The notes beneath the pieces are model-generated. The model was not told the origin of the DNA and ran no database searches. It worked only from the letters and a program-made list of their open reading frames with translations. Made by a program: the position numbers and the translations under genes. From Deltaproteobacteria bacterium (lineage in GTDB: Bacteria; Desulfobacterota_B; Binatia; UBA9968), in the NCBI GenBank assembly GCA_005879255.1, contig VBKY01000008.1, forward strand, positions 1 through 14,308: 14,308 bases of DNA, given 5' to 3'. Positions within the stretch are counted from its first letter, which is position 1, and every line of letters begins with the position of its first letter. Of the stretch, positions 6,844-14,101 are shown in pieces.

Positions 6844-6904
6844 CTTGAAGACCGGCCTCGTGAGCGGCTCACCGCTTGGAGGTTGGGATGCCTACTGTGG
6901 TGTT

Positions 6905-8632
6905 TCACTTCTCGGAGAGGATCCAGACGCCATCCCAATTCTCCGGCAGCGGCTGGGCTGACAGCAGTGGGATGCGGTCGAGGAAGACACGAGCGGGGCT
7001 GTCGCCGGGCGCCAGCTCGAGGCAGCTTCGGAACGCCGCCAAGGCGTCCATCCAGGCCTGCCGCCGGTACGCGACAAGCCCCAGCGCGAATCGCGCGGCT
7101 AGATCGAGCGTCGATTGCGCCACCTCACCCTGACGTCCGAGCAGCTCGAAGACTTGCTCCGGCTCCTCTTTGCCGACCACCAGAATCGAGTCGATTTCAC
7201 GAAACTCGTAGGCGTCCTTCGCCATCTCTTGGGTCATGGCACTGACCAGTATGTGCGTGCCGTAAACCTTGTTGACGTTCTCAAGTCGTGAGGCCAGGTT
7301 CACGGCGTCTCCCATCACCGTGTAGCTCATCGACAGATCTGGGCCGATATTGCCGACCACGACATCGCCGGAGGCGATGCCGATGCGCATGTCGACGTGC
7401 GGCACGTTGCGCTTGATGCCAAGTACCTCCGGCAGGCTCTGCCGAAAGCTCGGCAGCAGCCCCAGCTGCCCCAGGGTGGCCTCACAGGCGAGGCGGGCCT
7501 GCTCGTTCGCGGCTGTGAAGGGCGGACCCCAGAAGGCCATGATCGCGTCGCCCACATACTTGTCGATGATGCCACCGCTCCGGCGGATCGGCTCCGACAT
7601 GGTCGTCAGATATTGGTTGACCACACTGACCAGCGCTACGGGGGTTACGCCCTCGCTCAACGACGTGAAACCCTTCATGTCGGTAAAGCACACCGTCATC
7701 ACCCGGCGCTCGCCCTTGCTCCCAAGCAGTTCCGGCCGCTCGATCAGTCCCTCCACGATCCGCGGATCGAGGTATTTTCCGAAAGTCTCGCGCACCCGCG
7801 CCTTGGAGCGGAGCTCCCGCACCATCGCGTTGAAGGCTGCCGTCAGGTCGCCAATCTCGTCGCGCGAGGTGACGGGAAGTTCTGTGTCGAGGGAACCCCC
7901 CTGCACGGCTATCGCGCCTTTCAACAGCCGCCGCAGGGGCCGGACCAGATTCATGGTCATCGCCGCTGCCACGACGAGGCCGATGGCCAGGGCAGCGGCC
8001 AGCAGTATGATACCGTATCGTACGGAACGGCTCTGCTCCGTGATCGCGTCGCGCATCGCCTGATCGAGCAAGCCGAGCATCTCGCGCCGGACCGCCTCGC
8101 TCTCGGCATTGAGGGTATCGCGCGCCTGGTCGAGCGAGACGAGGATATCGCGAAACCGAGCCTCATCGTGATTCGAGAGCGCACCTTCGACCTGACTGCG
8201 CACTTTCTCATAACTCGCATGATAGCGCTGGACGAACCCGAGGCGTGTATCCAGCCGGCCCAACAACACCTCGTCGCCGAAGCTGGCGCGGTCCTCGATC
8301 GCCTTGGCGATGGCCCTGCGGGCGGCGCGGATTTCGTCGTCGGCTTCCTTCGCCTTCTGCTCCACCAAAGATCGCAGCCGCGCGACCTCGGCTCGGTCAA
8401 TGGGGGATTGGAAACTGACGATCGCCAGACGACGCAGATATGCGGACTGCTCGAGCGAGCGAATATGAGCTCGTGCGAGCGCCGCGTAGCTCGGCACGTA
8501 GGTCTCTTTGACACTGATCAGCAGGCTTTCGACCTCGGCCGATTTTCTGGCGTTAACCCAGGCAACAGCGCCCGCGATCAGCGAGAGCAGGGCGACAATG
8601 CCGAGGATCTTCAGGCCGACTGTGTTTCGCAT
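6905..8632 (-). CDS. Membrane adenylate cyclase, class III, with HAMP domain
   Basis: The 575-aa form starts at ATG 8632; ATG 8677 would add 15 polar residues, and neither has a clear ribosome-binding site. TM1 is about 6-27, an extracytoplasmic helical domain of about 175 residues follows, TM2 is about 206-227 and HAMP about 228-280 (RPLRRL, RDEIGDL). The class III cyclase domain is at about 309-490. Metal Asp residues are D318 (FTDMKGF) and D362 (KYVGDA). The adenine-selecting pair is K358 (DKY) and T438 (YTVMG), with N445 and R449 in NLASRLE for catalysis, so all catalytic positions are present and ATP specificity is likely. A C-terminal TPR-like helical hairpin (about 515-545) follows. 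It probably makes cAMP in response to a periplasmic signal. The gene lies between a secreted Cache protein and NDH-2 with a cyclic-nucleotide-binding domain. Confidence 0.88.
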   Translation of the reverse strand: MRNTVGLKILGIVALLSLIAGAVAWVNARKSAEVESLLISVKETYVPSYAALARAHIRSLEQSAYLRRLAIVSFQSPIDRAEVARLRSLVEQKAKEADDEIRAARRAIAKAIEDRASFGDEVLLGRLDTRLGFVQRYHASYEKVRSQVEGALSNHDEARFRDILVSLDQARDTLNAESEAVRREMLGLLDQAMRDAITEQSRSVRYGIILLAAALAIGLVVAAAMTMNLVRPLRRLLKGAIAVQGGSLDTELPVTSRDEIGDLTAAFNAMVRELRSKARVRETFGKYLDPRIVEGLIERPELLGSKGERRVMTVCFTDMKGFTSLSEGVTPVALVSVVNQYLTTMSEPIRRSGGIIDKYVGDAIMAFWGPPFTAANEQARLACEATLGQLGLLPSFRQSLPEVLGIKRNVPHVDMRIGIASGDVVVGNIGPDLSMSYTVMGDAVNLASRLENVNKVYGTHILVSAMTQEMAKDAYEFREIDSILVVGKEEPEQVFELLGRQGEVAQSTLDLAARFALGLVAYRRQAWMDALAAFRSCLELAPGDSPARVFLDRIPLLSAQPLPENWDGVWILSEK

Positions 8633-8701
8633 GGAACCGTTCCGACGTCGAGTCAGTCGATCATGTCCGGCCACCATGAGCGGTTTCGACGACGATCCTT
8701 C

Positions 8702-9184
8702 TTACTCGACATAAATCCCGGCACCTACAAGGATGGTTTCTCCATTAGGCATTTTCGCCTGCTTGATGTAGCTTAGCTTCTTGGAGGGTTTTTTTTCACC
8801 CGGTTTAGGCCACATATAATCCACCCAGCCCGAGCCTTTTTTGGCTGCCTCTATAAATTCCCGCATGAATGGCTTGCCATTCGCATCCTTCATATCGAGT
8901 ATACTTTTTGTCTCAAGTTCCGGATTGGCAGGATGCATAAGAATGGTACCGTTCATATCCGCGATAAAGATGTAGGTTTCTCCTCTAAGCCATTCACTGC
9001 CTTTCTTCTTGAATTCCGGGAAGGTGGCTTTTCCTTTACTCTCAGTTAAAGCCGCTGCCTTGTCGACCAGAGTTGCAATTTGCTTGGCCTCTTTCGATTG
9101 CGGAGCTTCTGCAGAAAAAGCGCCGGGAAAAAACAGGCATATAACTCCACAAACGATTAAAAGAGTAGTTAATGTTCTTTTCAT
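8702..9184 (-). CDS. Secreted single Cache-domain sensor-like protein
   Basis: The 160-aa protein starts at ATG 9184, fixed by AAAGGAGG (9191-9198) 6 bases upstream; the 84 in-frame codons further upstream cross a hairpin and are not coding. Residues 1-24 are a signal peptide (MKRTLTTLLIVCGVICLFFP) with likely cleavage after FSA. The rest matches a small single Cache domain: a long N-terminal helix, TYIFIADMNGTILMHPANPE, SILDMKDANGKPF, GWVDYMWPKPG and a closing GAGIYVE. Cache domains bind small organic ligands outside the membrane. There is no transmembrane or output domain, so it would be a free periplasmic protein. The cyclase gene starts 24-69 bases downstream. This gene is visibly more AT-rich than the cyclase, so the two may have different origins. 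Confidence 0.85.
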   Translation of the reverse strand: MKRTLTTLLIVCGVICLFFPGAFSAEAPQSKEAKQIATLVDKAAALTESKGKATFPEFKKKGSEWLRGETYIFIADMNGTILMHPANPELETKSILDMKDANGKPFMREFIEAAKKGSGWVDYMWPKPGEKKPSKKLSYIKQAKMPNGETILVGAGIYVE

Positions 9185-9258
9185 TAGAAACCTCCTTTGA
9201 GCGACTTTCGGGCGTTTGCTTGCTTGTTCACTGCAGCCTTTTTTATTTTTTCCGTAGA

Positions 9259-9285
9259 CTAATATCCCCGGAGACGCGCTGTCAA
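9259..9285 (-). promoter_or_regulatory. Putative promoter of the Cache gene
   Basis: On the minus strand a perfect TTGACA (9280-9285) is followed after 15 bases by TATTAG (9259-9264), or after 18 bases by TAGTCT. This would give a leader of about 65-70 bases carrying the AAAGGAGG site before the ATG at 9184. The -35 is strong and the -10 weak. It could drive the whole Cache, cyclase and NDH-2 unit. Confidence 0.4.
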
Positions 9286-9377
9286 ACCAGAATCGGCAAT
9301 GCGCGTGTCTAGTGTGAAGATAACGGAGACAGAAACAGGTTTTGTGCCGGGGCCGCAGAAGGACAGCAAGGGGATGA

Positions 9378-9449
9378 TCAGGCGTGATATTCGCTATTCG
9401 GCGAGGAAATAGCACCTCTGCCTTAGAGAATAGCAAATATCACGCCTGA
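9378..9449. repeat. Long inverted repeat / hairpin
   Basis: Two 22-base arms (9378-9399 and 9428-9449) are complementary at 21 of 22 positions; the one mismatch is at the middle of TGATATT[C/T]GCTATTC. The 28-base centre pairs further (GGC-GAGG with CCTC-TGCC), leaving a loop around AAATAGCA. No T-run follows on either strand, so a classical terminator is not supported. It stands between the Cache promoter and a broken copy of the 61-aa gene. It may be a palindromic repeat element, the trace of a mobile element, or a structured RNA. Confidence 0.75.
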
Positions 9450-9462
9450 CCCAACTCGCCGC

Positions 9463-9619
9463 CTGACTGACGAGACCCGTCGCAATAACCGCTTTCGAAG
9501 ATGCCGTCGATAAAGGCGCATCACCCGAGGAGCTGAAAAAGACCGAGACTGAGGTTGGCAACCGCCTCGAAGAAATCACGGCACTGATCGAGCAGCTACG
9601 AGCAAGAAAGAAATCATGA
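9463..9619 (+). pseudogene. Frameshifted second copy of the 61-aa protein gene
   Basis: In frame from 9479 to the TGA at 9617-9619 the sequence reads VAITAFEDAVDKGASPEELKK and onward to ALIEQLRARKKS. It matches residues 15-57 of the protein encoded at 611-796, with 28 of 42 aligned residues identical by hand count. Just upstream, in a different frame (9463-9477), lies LTDET, matching the other copy's PSDETRR. The stretch equal to RRVLKVFG has been lost with a change of frame, and no start codon serves the downstream frame. It is therefore a decayed paralog rather than an active gene. It faces the O-methyltransferase gene. Confidence 0.7.
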
Positions 9620-9698
9620 GGCAGCTTGTTTCTGGAACTGGAATCACTCTGTTTTGACGGCTCCCGCACATCTTCTACCTGCCTATCGTACTGGCTAT

Positions 9699-10694
9699 TT
9701 AGTTTTTTGCTGCAATCAAGATCGAGTCGGGATCGAAGGATAACGGACTGGAGCGAAGCGGTCCTTGGATGCCCGAGAATCCCGCCTGATGGAGCCAGTC
9801 GCGCACTTCATCCAGCGCATGACAGCGGCCGTTGGGTGTGTGCAAAAGAAGTGAAACGGAAAAGAGCGCGCCCCACTCCGGATCTGTCCCAGCGCGCCTC
9901 ATTAATACATCGCGCAAGATAATCCGTCCTCCTCCGTTCAGACAGCGGTACGCCTTTCTTAGTAGTGCGCGGTTTTCGTTAGCTCCCTGTCCGTGAAGGA
10001 CATTGGAGATTAGGACTAAGTCGAATCCGTCCGGCAACGGATCATTCAAAATATCGAGGCCGATCACTTGCACTCGGTTTGCCATCCTTGCGTTCTTGAC
10101 CGCGCGGCGGACAACAGGAATCATTCTCGGATGTTCCACCACGGTCGCCCGAAGGTGCTGGAAACGGCGACAGCACGCAAGAGCAAAGGTCCCAAGCCCG
10201 CCACCGATATCGAGCAGAGTCATCGAGCGGCTTAACGGCAGTCGCGCGATCAAATAAGGTGCAATCTTTCGGGCGTCATGATCGAGGGATTGAAGCAGCC
10301 GCTCGGCGCGCTTTCGATCGGTAAAAAAAGGTTGTGAGATATTAGGCCGTTTCCGCGTCGTCAGAAGATCAGGGAGCCTTCCCCATAATTCCCACGCATC
10401 ATGGTCGGGAAGAAGAAAAGATCCCTTGCCGGAGCGAAGGTGACGCAGGGCGAAGAGAGAATTCTCATACCTCACTGACTGTTTTTGGAGTAACCCCATT
10501 GCAGAAAGCGCATCGAGAAAGATCTCCCATACTTCCTGAGTCCCGCCAAAATGGCTCATTGCGGCTCTCGAGCCCTTTGCTTCTTTTCCGAGCCAATCAA
10601 AGAGTTCCAAGTGGACCGCGGTGCTTAGGATACGCGCTTGCCCATAGCTCCCTTCGCTTCGGAGCCTTTGAGGAGTCCATCGTTTGTAGCGCAT
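9699..10694 (-). CDS. SAM-dependent O-methyltransferase (COMT-like, plant/bacterial type 2)
   Basis: The 331-aa form starts at ATG 10694, 25 bases after the glycosyltransferase stop; ATG 10760 would overlap that gene by 41 bases and add 22 residues. Residues about 10-75 form the N-terminal helical/winged-helix dimerisation domain (ILSTAVHLELFDWL). SAM motif I is DIGGGLG (162-168), with the acidic ribose-binding residue E187 in VVEHP. SNVLHGQGANENRALLRKAY near 230 matches the family's catalytic-helix region (usually NVLHDW). The family methylates hydroxyl groups of small aromatic or polyketide-like molecules; the substrate is not readable. Pairing with a GT4 glycosyltransferase suggests tailoring of a glycan or glycosylated metabolite. 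Confidence 0.8.
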   Translation of the reverse strand: MRYKRWTPQRLRSEGSYGQARILSTAVHLELFDWLGKEAKGSRAAMSHFGGTQEVWEIFLDALSAMGLLQKQSVRYENSLFALRHLRSGKGSFLLPDHDAWELWGRLPDLLTTRKRPNISQPFFTDRKRAERLLQSLDHDARKIAPYLIARLPLSRSMTLLDIGGGLGTFALACCRRFQHLRATVVEHPRMIPVVRRAVKNARMANRVQVIGLDILNDPLPDGFDLVLISNVLHGQGANENRALLRKAYRCLNGGGRIILRDVLMRRAGTDPEWGALFSVSLLLHTPNGRCHALDEVRDWLHQAGFSGIQGPLRSSPLSFDPDSILIAAKN

Positions 10695-10719
10695 CGGATC
10701 GGTCCGGCGCCGCTGCTCA

Positions 10720-11760
10720 CTATCGAGCACTACCCGCGATTTGCCGGTAGAGCCTTTCATACCCGTTTACCATCTGCTCTACTGAAAAATTCTCTTCGAC
10801 CCACTCCCTGCAGCGTCGCCGATCCAGGCTCTCAATCCGGTGAATCGCTTCGACCATTTCGTCCTCGGTGCGTAGCAAATATCCGCTCTCTCCGTGTTTC
10901 ACCAGCTCCGGCATGGAGCCGCGCGGATAGGCCAGGACCGGAGTCCCGGCCGCCATCGCTTCTGCCACCGCGAGACCAAACGGTTCCTCCCACTGGGGAG
11001 AGAAGAGAAATCCTTTTGCCCGTCCCACCGTTTTCATGAGTTCGTCGTGGGGTAACCGTTCGATGTGCCTGATCCTGTCGCCGTCGATGTGAGGCTGAAT
11101 CTCATTCGAGAAATATTTTTCGCTCCATGGCAGATGCGAAGTAATCTGGCCGACGATCAGAAGCCGCGCGTTTGCTCTTTTAGCGATGCGGATGGCCTCG
11201 GCAATACCCTTTCCCGGTGTCATCCGCCCGACGGCGATGAAAAAATCCTCCGGCTGGCTATTGAAAGGAATTTCCCCCACCTCGATTCCGTTATAAATCA
11301 CCGGCAAGGAATCATCTCCGAGCATTCTGGCTTGAGTTCGGCTGATGCACACAGGGAAGCAGCGGGGGAAGTGGGTCCGATAATATTCGTGGAGCTGCTT
11401 CTCAATATACGCGTAGGTGATCACCGTGGGCGTCTGTGAAAAAGAGGAGAAGTAAGGGGCTAGCGTCGGCCAGTGAGCATGAATGAGATCGAACCGTTCA
11501 GCCTGGCGATAGAGGTTGTAGGTGTTACGCGCTTCGAATTCTTTTTCTAGATAGAACGTCGACTGTGGATCATCTGAGCTTGCCACAGGCAGCACCGACT
11601 GCAGAGAACAATCGACCTGGGAGTCTCCCGAAGCAAACAGCTCCACTTTATGCCCGCGCTTGGTGAGGTGCTGGCACAGATCAAAGACAATTCGCTCAGT
11701 TCCGCCATGGGTTTTCGGCGGAATCGAAAGATACACGCTGGAGATCTGAGCGATTTTCAT
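10720..11760 (-). CDS. Glycosyltransferase family 4
   Basis: The 346-aa protein has the two-domain GT-B layout of GT4 enzymes. The N-terminal acceptor domain begins MKIAQIS and has a GGTER loop (19-23) that binds the donor phosphates. The C-terminal domain has VGRMTPGKG (177-185) and the E-x7-E motif E259-E267 within EEPFGLAVAEAMAAGTPVLA. It should transfer a sugar from a nucleotide donor with retention of configuration, in the cytoplasm or at the inner face of the membrane. Start ATG 11760 has no obvious Shine-Dalgarno but fits the family N-terminus. The O-methyltransferase follows closely or overlaps, depending on its start. Confidence 0.87.
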   Translation of the reverse strand: MKIAQISSVYLSIPPKTHGGTERIVFDLCQHLTKRGHKVELFASGDSQVDCSLQSVLPVASSDDPQSTFYLEKEFEARNTYNLYRQAERFDLIHAHWPTLAPYFSSFSQTPTVITYAYIEKQLHEYYRTHFPRCFPVCISRTQARMLGDDSLPVIYNGIEVGEIPFNSQPEDFFIAVGRMTPGKGIAEAIRIAKRANARLLIVGQITSHLPWSEKYFSNEIQPHIDGDRIRHIERLPHDELMKTVGRAKGFLFSPQWEEPFGLAVAEAMAAGTPVLAYPRGSMPELVKHGESGYLLRTEDEMVEAIHRIESLDRRRCREWVEENFSVEQMVNGYERLYRQIAGSAR

Positions 11761-11799
11761 ACGGTCAGGAATATTTGTGCCGTCGCAAAAAATCCAAGC

Positions 11800-12408
11800 T
11801 CAACGCCGATGAGTTTTGTCGCCTGGCAGCTGATCGCTCTCCGTCTCATCCCATGCGGTGGAGCCATCCAGGCTTTCCACGTTGAACTGGTAGTCGTAAA
11901 CTAGGGAGCCGCCGTAAGTAGCGCCGTAGGAAACGAGCGCTCCCGCGAGAACCGATAAGATCATCGTTGAAAGCTTGGCATATCCGTCATGATATTGTAA
12001 AAGGCGCACGATAATATCCGCAATCACGAGCCCCGCGACGGTAAGCATCACGGTCATGTGCCAGTTGGCCGTGCGCCAAACCTGGGTGTGTTTGGCTTTG
12101 CCTGGAAACCCGCTTGAAGGTTGCCGCTCCATGCCCTTCCACCAGTCCCAGAATCCAGTGAGCGCGGTCCCTAGAGAGACGATGGCGCCAGCCACAATAA
12201 TGTAAGTACCAGAGACAAAGAAATCTCGGGCTACCGTATCATCGGCCGCGAAGTAAGAGATTACATCGAACACGGCTGCGAGCAGATAACAGACAATCGG
12301 AAAGTCGGTAAGAGGTGGATGGAGTGGCTTCCCTGCCCAACCACGTAGGCCTCTAAACTCCCGGCCTTTGAGAGTCATTCCTGGCTTGACTGAAAACAAC
12401 CTGGTCAT
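11800..12408 (-). CDS. DUF2231-like integral membrane protein
   Basis: The 202-aa protein starts at ATG 12408 with AAGGAAGG (12414-12421) 5 bases upstream. GKPLHPPLTDFPI (26-38) resembles the DUF2231 signature, a His-Pro pair at the start of the first helix. Four membrane segments are visible at about 36-53, 68-90, 116-137 and 146-173. The His in the first motif and H117 before the third helix are possible metal or heme ligands. The C-terminal tail is polar and acidic and probably cytoplasmic. Members of this family are membrane proteins of unknown function, often near respiratory or cytochrome genes. The gene follows the formate-dehydrogenase operon in the same direction after about 220 bases, and the glycosyltransferase is about 40 bases downstream. 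Confidence 0.75.
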   Translation of the reverse strand: MTRLFSVKPGMTLKGREFRGLRGWAGKPLHPPLTDFPIVCYLLAAVFDVISYFAADDTVARDFFVSGTYIIVAGAIVSLGTALTGFWDWWKGMERQPSSGFPGKAKHTQVWRTANWHMTVMLTVAGLVIADIIVRLLQYHDGYAKLSTMILSVLAGALVSYGATYGGSLVYDYQFNVESLDGSTAWDETESDQLPGDKTHRR

Positions 12409-12631
12409 CTTTTCCTTCCTTGTTACATTGGCGTTGTTCGGTAGCGTCGGTCTGGGGAGCGATTCGCTTGGAAATCGTCAATACGGATTTTCTTCGGCAA
12501 GTTCGGAAGATTGCTGGAACGAATTTAGCAGTTAGGCGCATCTAGTCGGCGTATAAGTTAATTCTTCTTCCAGTTCTCTTTTTAGTTTGCATGACAACCA
12601 GTACGGCGACCAAGGCGGGGCATACCCCGTT

Positions 12632-13033
12632 TCACGCCAGACCGCGGCGAGTATTGGGTCGCACCGCGGAGCCGGCATCGGCATCGTCGCTGGGCGCTCC
12701 ACGATCGAGCCAGGCTTTGAAATCGCCCAAAGAATGCGCCAGGCGCCATTCGTCGAGCACCGCTCTTGCCATCGCCGATACGGCGCCTGCGGAATGCTGG
12801 CCATCGCTTTTTTGAGCGTAGGAGAGGAGCCACCCCTCGAACATCTCTGGTTCCGGATCATCTTCGACAACGCGTTCAAGGACCTCCCGTTTGAGCGATA
12901 GTCCGATCGCGTCGGGTGTTTGATCGCGCTTGCGTCTTTTTCTACGCCCCTCGGCAGCTTCGAGCGCGGCGAGCAAGGCTCGGCAAACGTCGGCAGGTCG
13001 AAAAGATTGCAATGATCCCTTATCTGCGTTCAT
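12632..13033 (-). CDS. Unrecognised 133-aa protein in FDH operon
   Basis: The ATG at 13033 overlaps the FdhE stop as ATGA, so translation is probably coupled to it. The N-terminal part (FRPADVCRALLAALEAAEG) is helical, followed by a strongly basic patch RRKRRKRDQTPDAIG (about 31-45), a second helical region with acidic VVEDDPEPEMFEGWLL, and an Ala-rich third. No Cys motif, membrane segment or signal peptide is present. I do not recognise the family. The position right after FdhE suggests a role in formate dehydrogenase maturation or assembly, which is inference only. The C-terminal tail after about residue 118 is low in information. Confidence 0.65.
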   Translation of the reverse strand: MNADKGSLQSFRPADVCRALLAALEAAEGRRKRRKRDQTPDAIGLSLKREVLERVVEDDPEPEMFEGWLLSYAQKSDGQHSAGAVSAMARAVLDEWRLAHSLGDFKAWLDRGAPSDDADAGSAVRPNTRRGLA

Positions 13034-13545
13034 GTTTCATGCAAAGAGGTCGCGCCGCTCGCATTTTCAGCCACTGTTACGTTTAGAAAATAGCCGAGGC
13101 CCTGAGGACGCTTGTAGCCCTGCTCAGCGGCGGCGACATCCAGCTCGACGCTGGCAAGATCATCGAGGATAACCTTGGCGGGCGGGCTCCCTTGGAGCGT
13201 GGTAAAAGTCTTGACGTAACCCAGACAGCGCGTGCAGGCGTCGATCGCTGAATTCAAGCCGCTATTCTCCGCCACCAGCGATAGCAATTCCTTGTGATCG
13301 GTCATGCCGCAATAGGGACAACATAAACAGTGCGCTTGCCACTCGCCGCCACAACGGCCGCAGCGCAGGTAGCGGCTCCGCTCGATACCGCGCACCTCGG
13401 TAAATGCCGGCCAGGCGCCGCACACAGGGCAGTACCCTTCCATCCAGCTTGCCACTATGGAGCGCGCCCAATGGCGGTTGCAAGCGTGCAGGAACGGCAC
13501 CGGCATTAAAACCGCAACCGCTTGGAACGCCTCGGGATCCGCCAT
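13030..13545 (-). CDS. fdhE: FdhE-like protein, C-terminal zinc-binding part (separated by frameshift)
   Basis: This 171-codon frame carries the diagnostic half of FdhE, the cytosolic protein needed to mature respiratory formate dehydrogenases. Four CxxC pairs, as in FdhE, lie at 39-42 (CPVC), 62-65 (CGRC), 76-79 (CPYC) and 104-107 (CTRC), in a rubredoxin-like setting. The lead-in FQAVAVLMPVPFLHACNRHW continues the fold of the upstream frame encoded at 13546-13870. An ATG at 13545 lies exactly at the frame junction, with no clear ribosome-binding site. Either a +1 shift of one base joins the halves, or the gene is broken, or this half is made on its own. The next gene overlaps its stop by 4 bases. 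Confidence 0.75.
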   Translation of the reverse strand: MADPEAFQAVAVLMPVPFLHACNRHWARSIVASWMEGYCPVCGAWPAFTEVRGIERSRYLRCGRCGGEWQAHCLCCPYCGMTDHKELLSLVAENSGLNSAIDACTRCLGYVKTFTTLQGSPPAKVILDDLASVELDVAAAEQGYKRPQGLGYFLNVTVAENASGATSLHET

Positions 13546-13870
13546 CCTGGTTCAGCGTTGCTCTGAACAGAGTGAAAACATCCAACTCGGCGTGTAACGC
13601 CGCTTTCAAGGTCGCCATCTGCGGCGTCCCGCTCCGGCAAGCGATGCGCATCAGCTGCTCCGAGAACGGCCGAAGCAAACTTGTTTCCAACTCCAGTTTG
13701 GCTTCGGCGAGGAGCGGAACCTTGCTCTGTGTCTGTGTACGAAGCGGCACAACCGCGTCCCATTTGGGATCAGCGGTTTCGCCTAGAATTGCCTGAACGA
13801 CGGTGAGCCACGGCTCCCACTCCGGATGCTGGCGCTTTAGATTTTGCAGGCCAGTATCGATTGCCGTCAT
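13262..13870 (-). CDS. fdhE: FdhE-like protein, N-terminal part (frame lost after about residue 108)
   Basis: Starting at ATG 13870, which overlaps the lipoprotein stop by 4 bases, residues 1 to about 108 are a plausible FdhE N-terminal helical domain (NLKRQHPEWEPWLTVVQAIL, later LRPFSEQLMRIACRSG and ALHAELDVFTLFRATLNQD). After that the frame becomes Arg/Leu/Gly-rich nonsense to 13262, while the genuine continuation with the CxxC pairs lies in the frame beginning at 13545. The junction is a +1 displacement in AACCAGGATGGCGG. Candidate causes are a sequencing or assembly error, a real inactivating indel, or programmed frameshifting; no classical slippery sequence is seen. Confidence 0.65.
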   Translation of the reverse strand: MTAIDTGLQNLKRQHPEWEPWLTVVQAILGETADPKWDAVVPLRTQTQSKVPLLAEAKLELETSLLRPFSEQLMRIACRSGTPQMATLKAALHAELDVFTLFRATLNQDGGSRGVPSGCGFNAGAVPARLQPPLGALHSGKLDGRVLPCVRRLAGIYRGARYRAEPLPALRPLWRRVASALFMLSLLRHDRSQGIAIAGGGE

Positions 13871-14100
13871 CTGCGGCTGAGCTGATCCGCCTGACTGGCG
13901 GGGTCTAAAGGTGCATGTTTGGCGGGAATAATCTTCGGCGTTTTCCAGAAAGGTTGTGAGCCTTCGTGCATTTCCACGACTTTGCTTCGGTTCCCCACGT
14001 CAGCTCCCGGACCGCCGCCGCGCATCCGCGTCGTCTCCGGGCTCGCGCAGCCGACAAGGTAGAACGAAAGAGCGGTTAGAAGAATCACCGCAGGATTCAC
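13867..14100 (-). CDS. Small lipoprotein in FDH operon
   Basis: The 77-aa protein starts at a GTG (14100) one base after the NrfD-like stop, and its own stop overlaps the FdhE start (ATGA). The N-terminus is a lipoprotein signal: a hydrophobic stretch and the lipobox LVGC with Cys18, followed by Ala-Ser, which does not favour inner-membrane retention. The n-region lacks a positive charge, which is unusual. The mature part is short, polar and Pro-rich (QPFWKTPKIIPAKHAPLDPA) without a recognisable domain. It probably sits on the periplasmic side near the formate dehydrogenase complex; any role is inference. Confidence 0.7.
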   Translation of the reverse strand: MNPAVILLTALSFYLVGCASPETTRMRGGGPGADVGNRSKVVEMHEGSQPFWKTPKIIPAKHAPLDPASQADQLSRR

Positions 14101-14101
14101 A

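Noticed and set aside
7397..8776. 459-codon open frame on the plus strand opposite the cyclase
   Set aside because: Shadow of the cyclase gene; His/Gln/Arg-rich, no domain.
9185..9436. N-terminal extension of the Cache protein by 84 codons
   Set aside because: The extension crosses the promoter and hairpin; the signal peptide and AAAGGAGG site clearly place the start at 9184.
12532..12879. 115-codon minus-strand frame overlapping the 133-aa gene
   Set aside because: Out of frame with the FdhE-coupled gene and has no start signal. Its last 40 codons look somewhat protein-like, so a frameshift near the 3' end of the 133-aa gene cannot be fully excluded.
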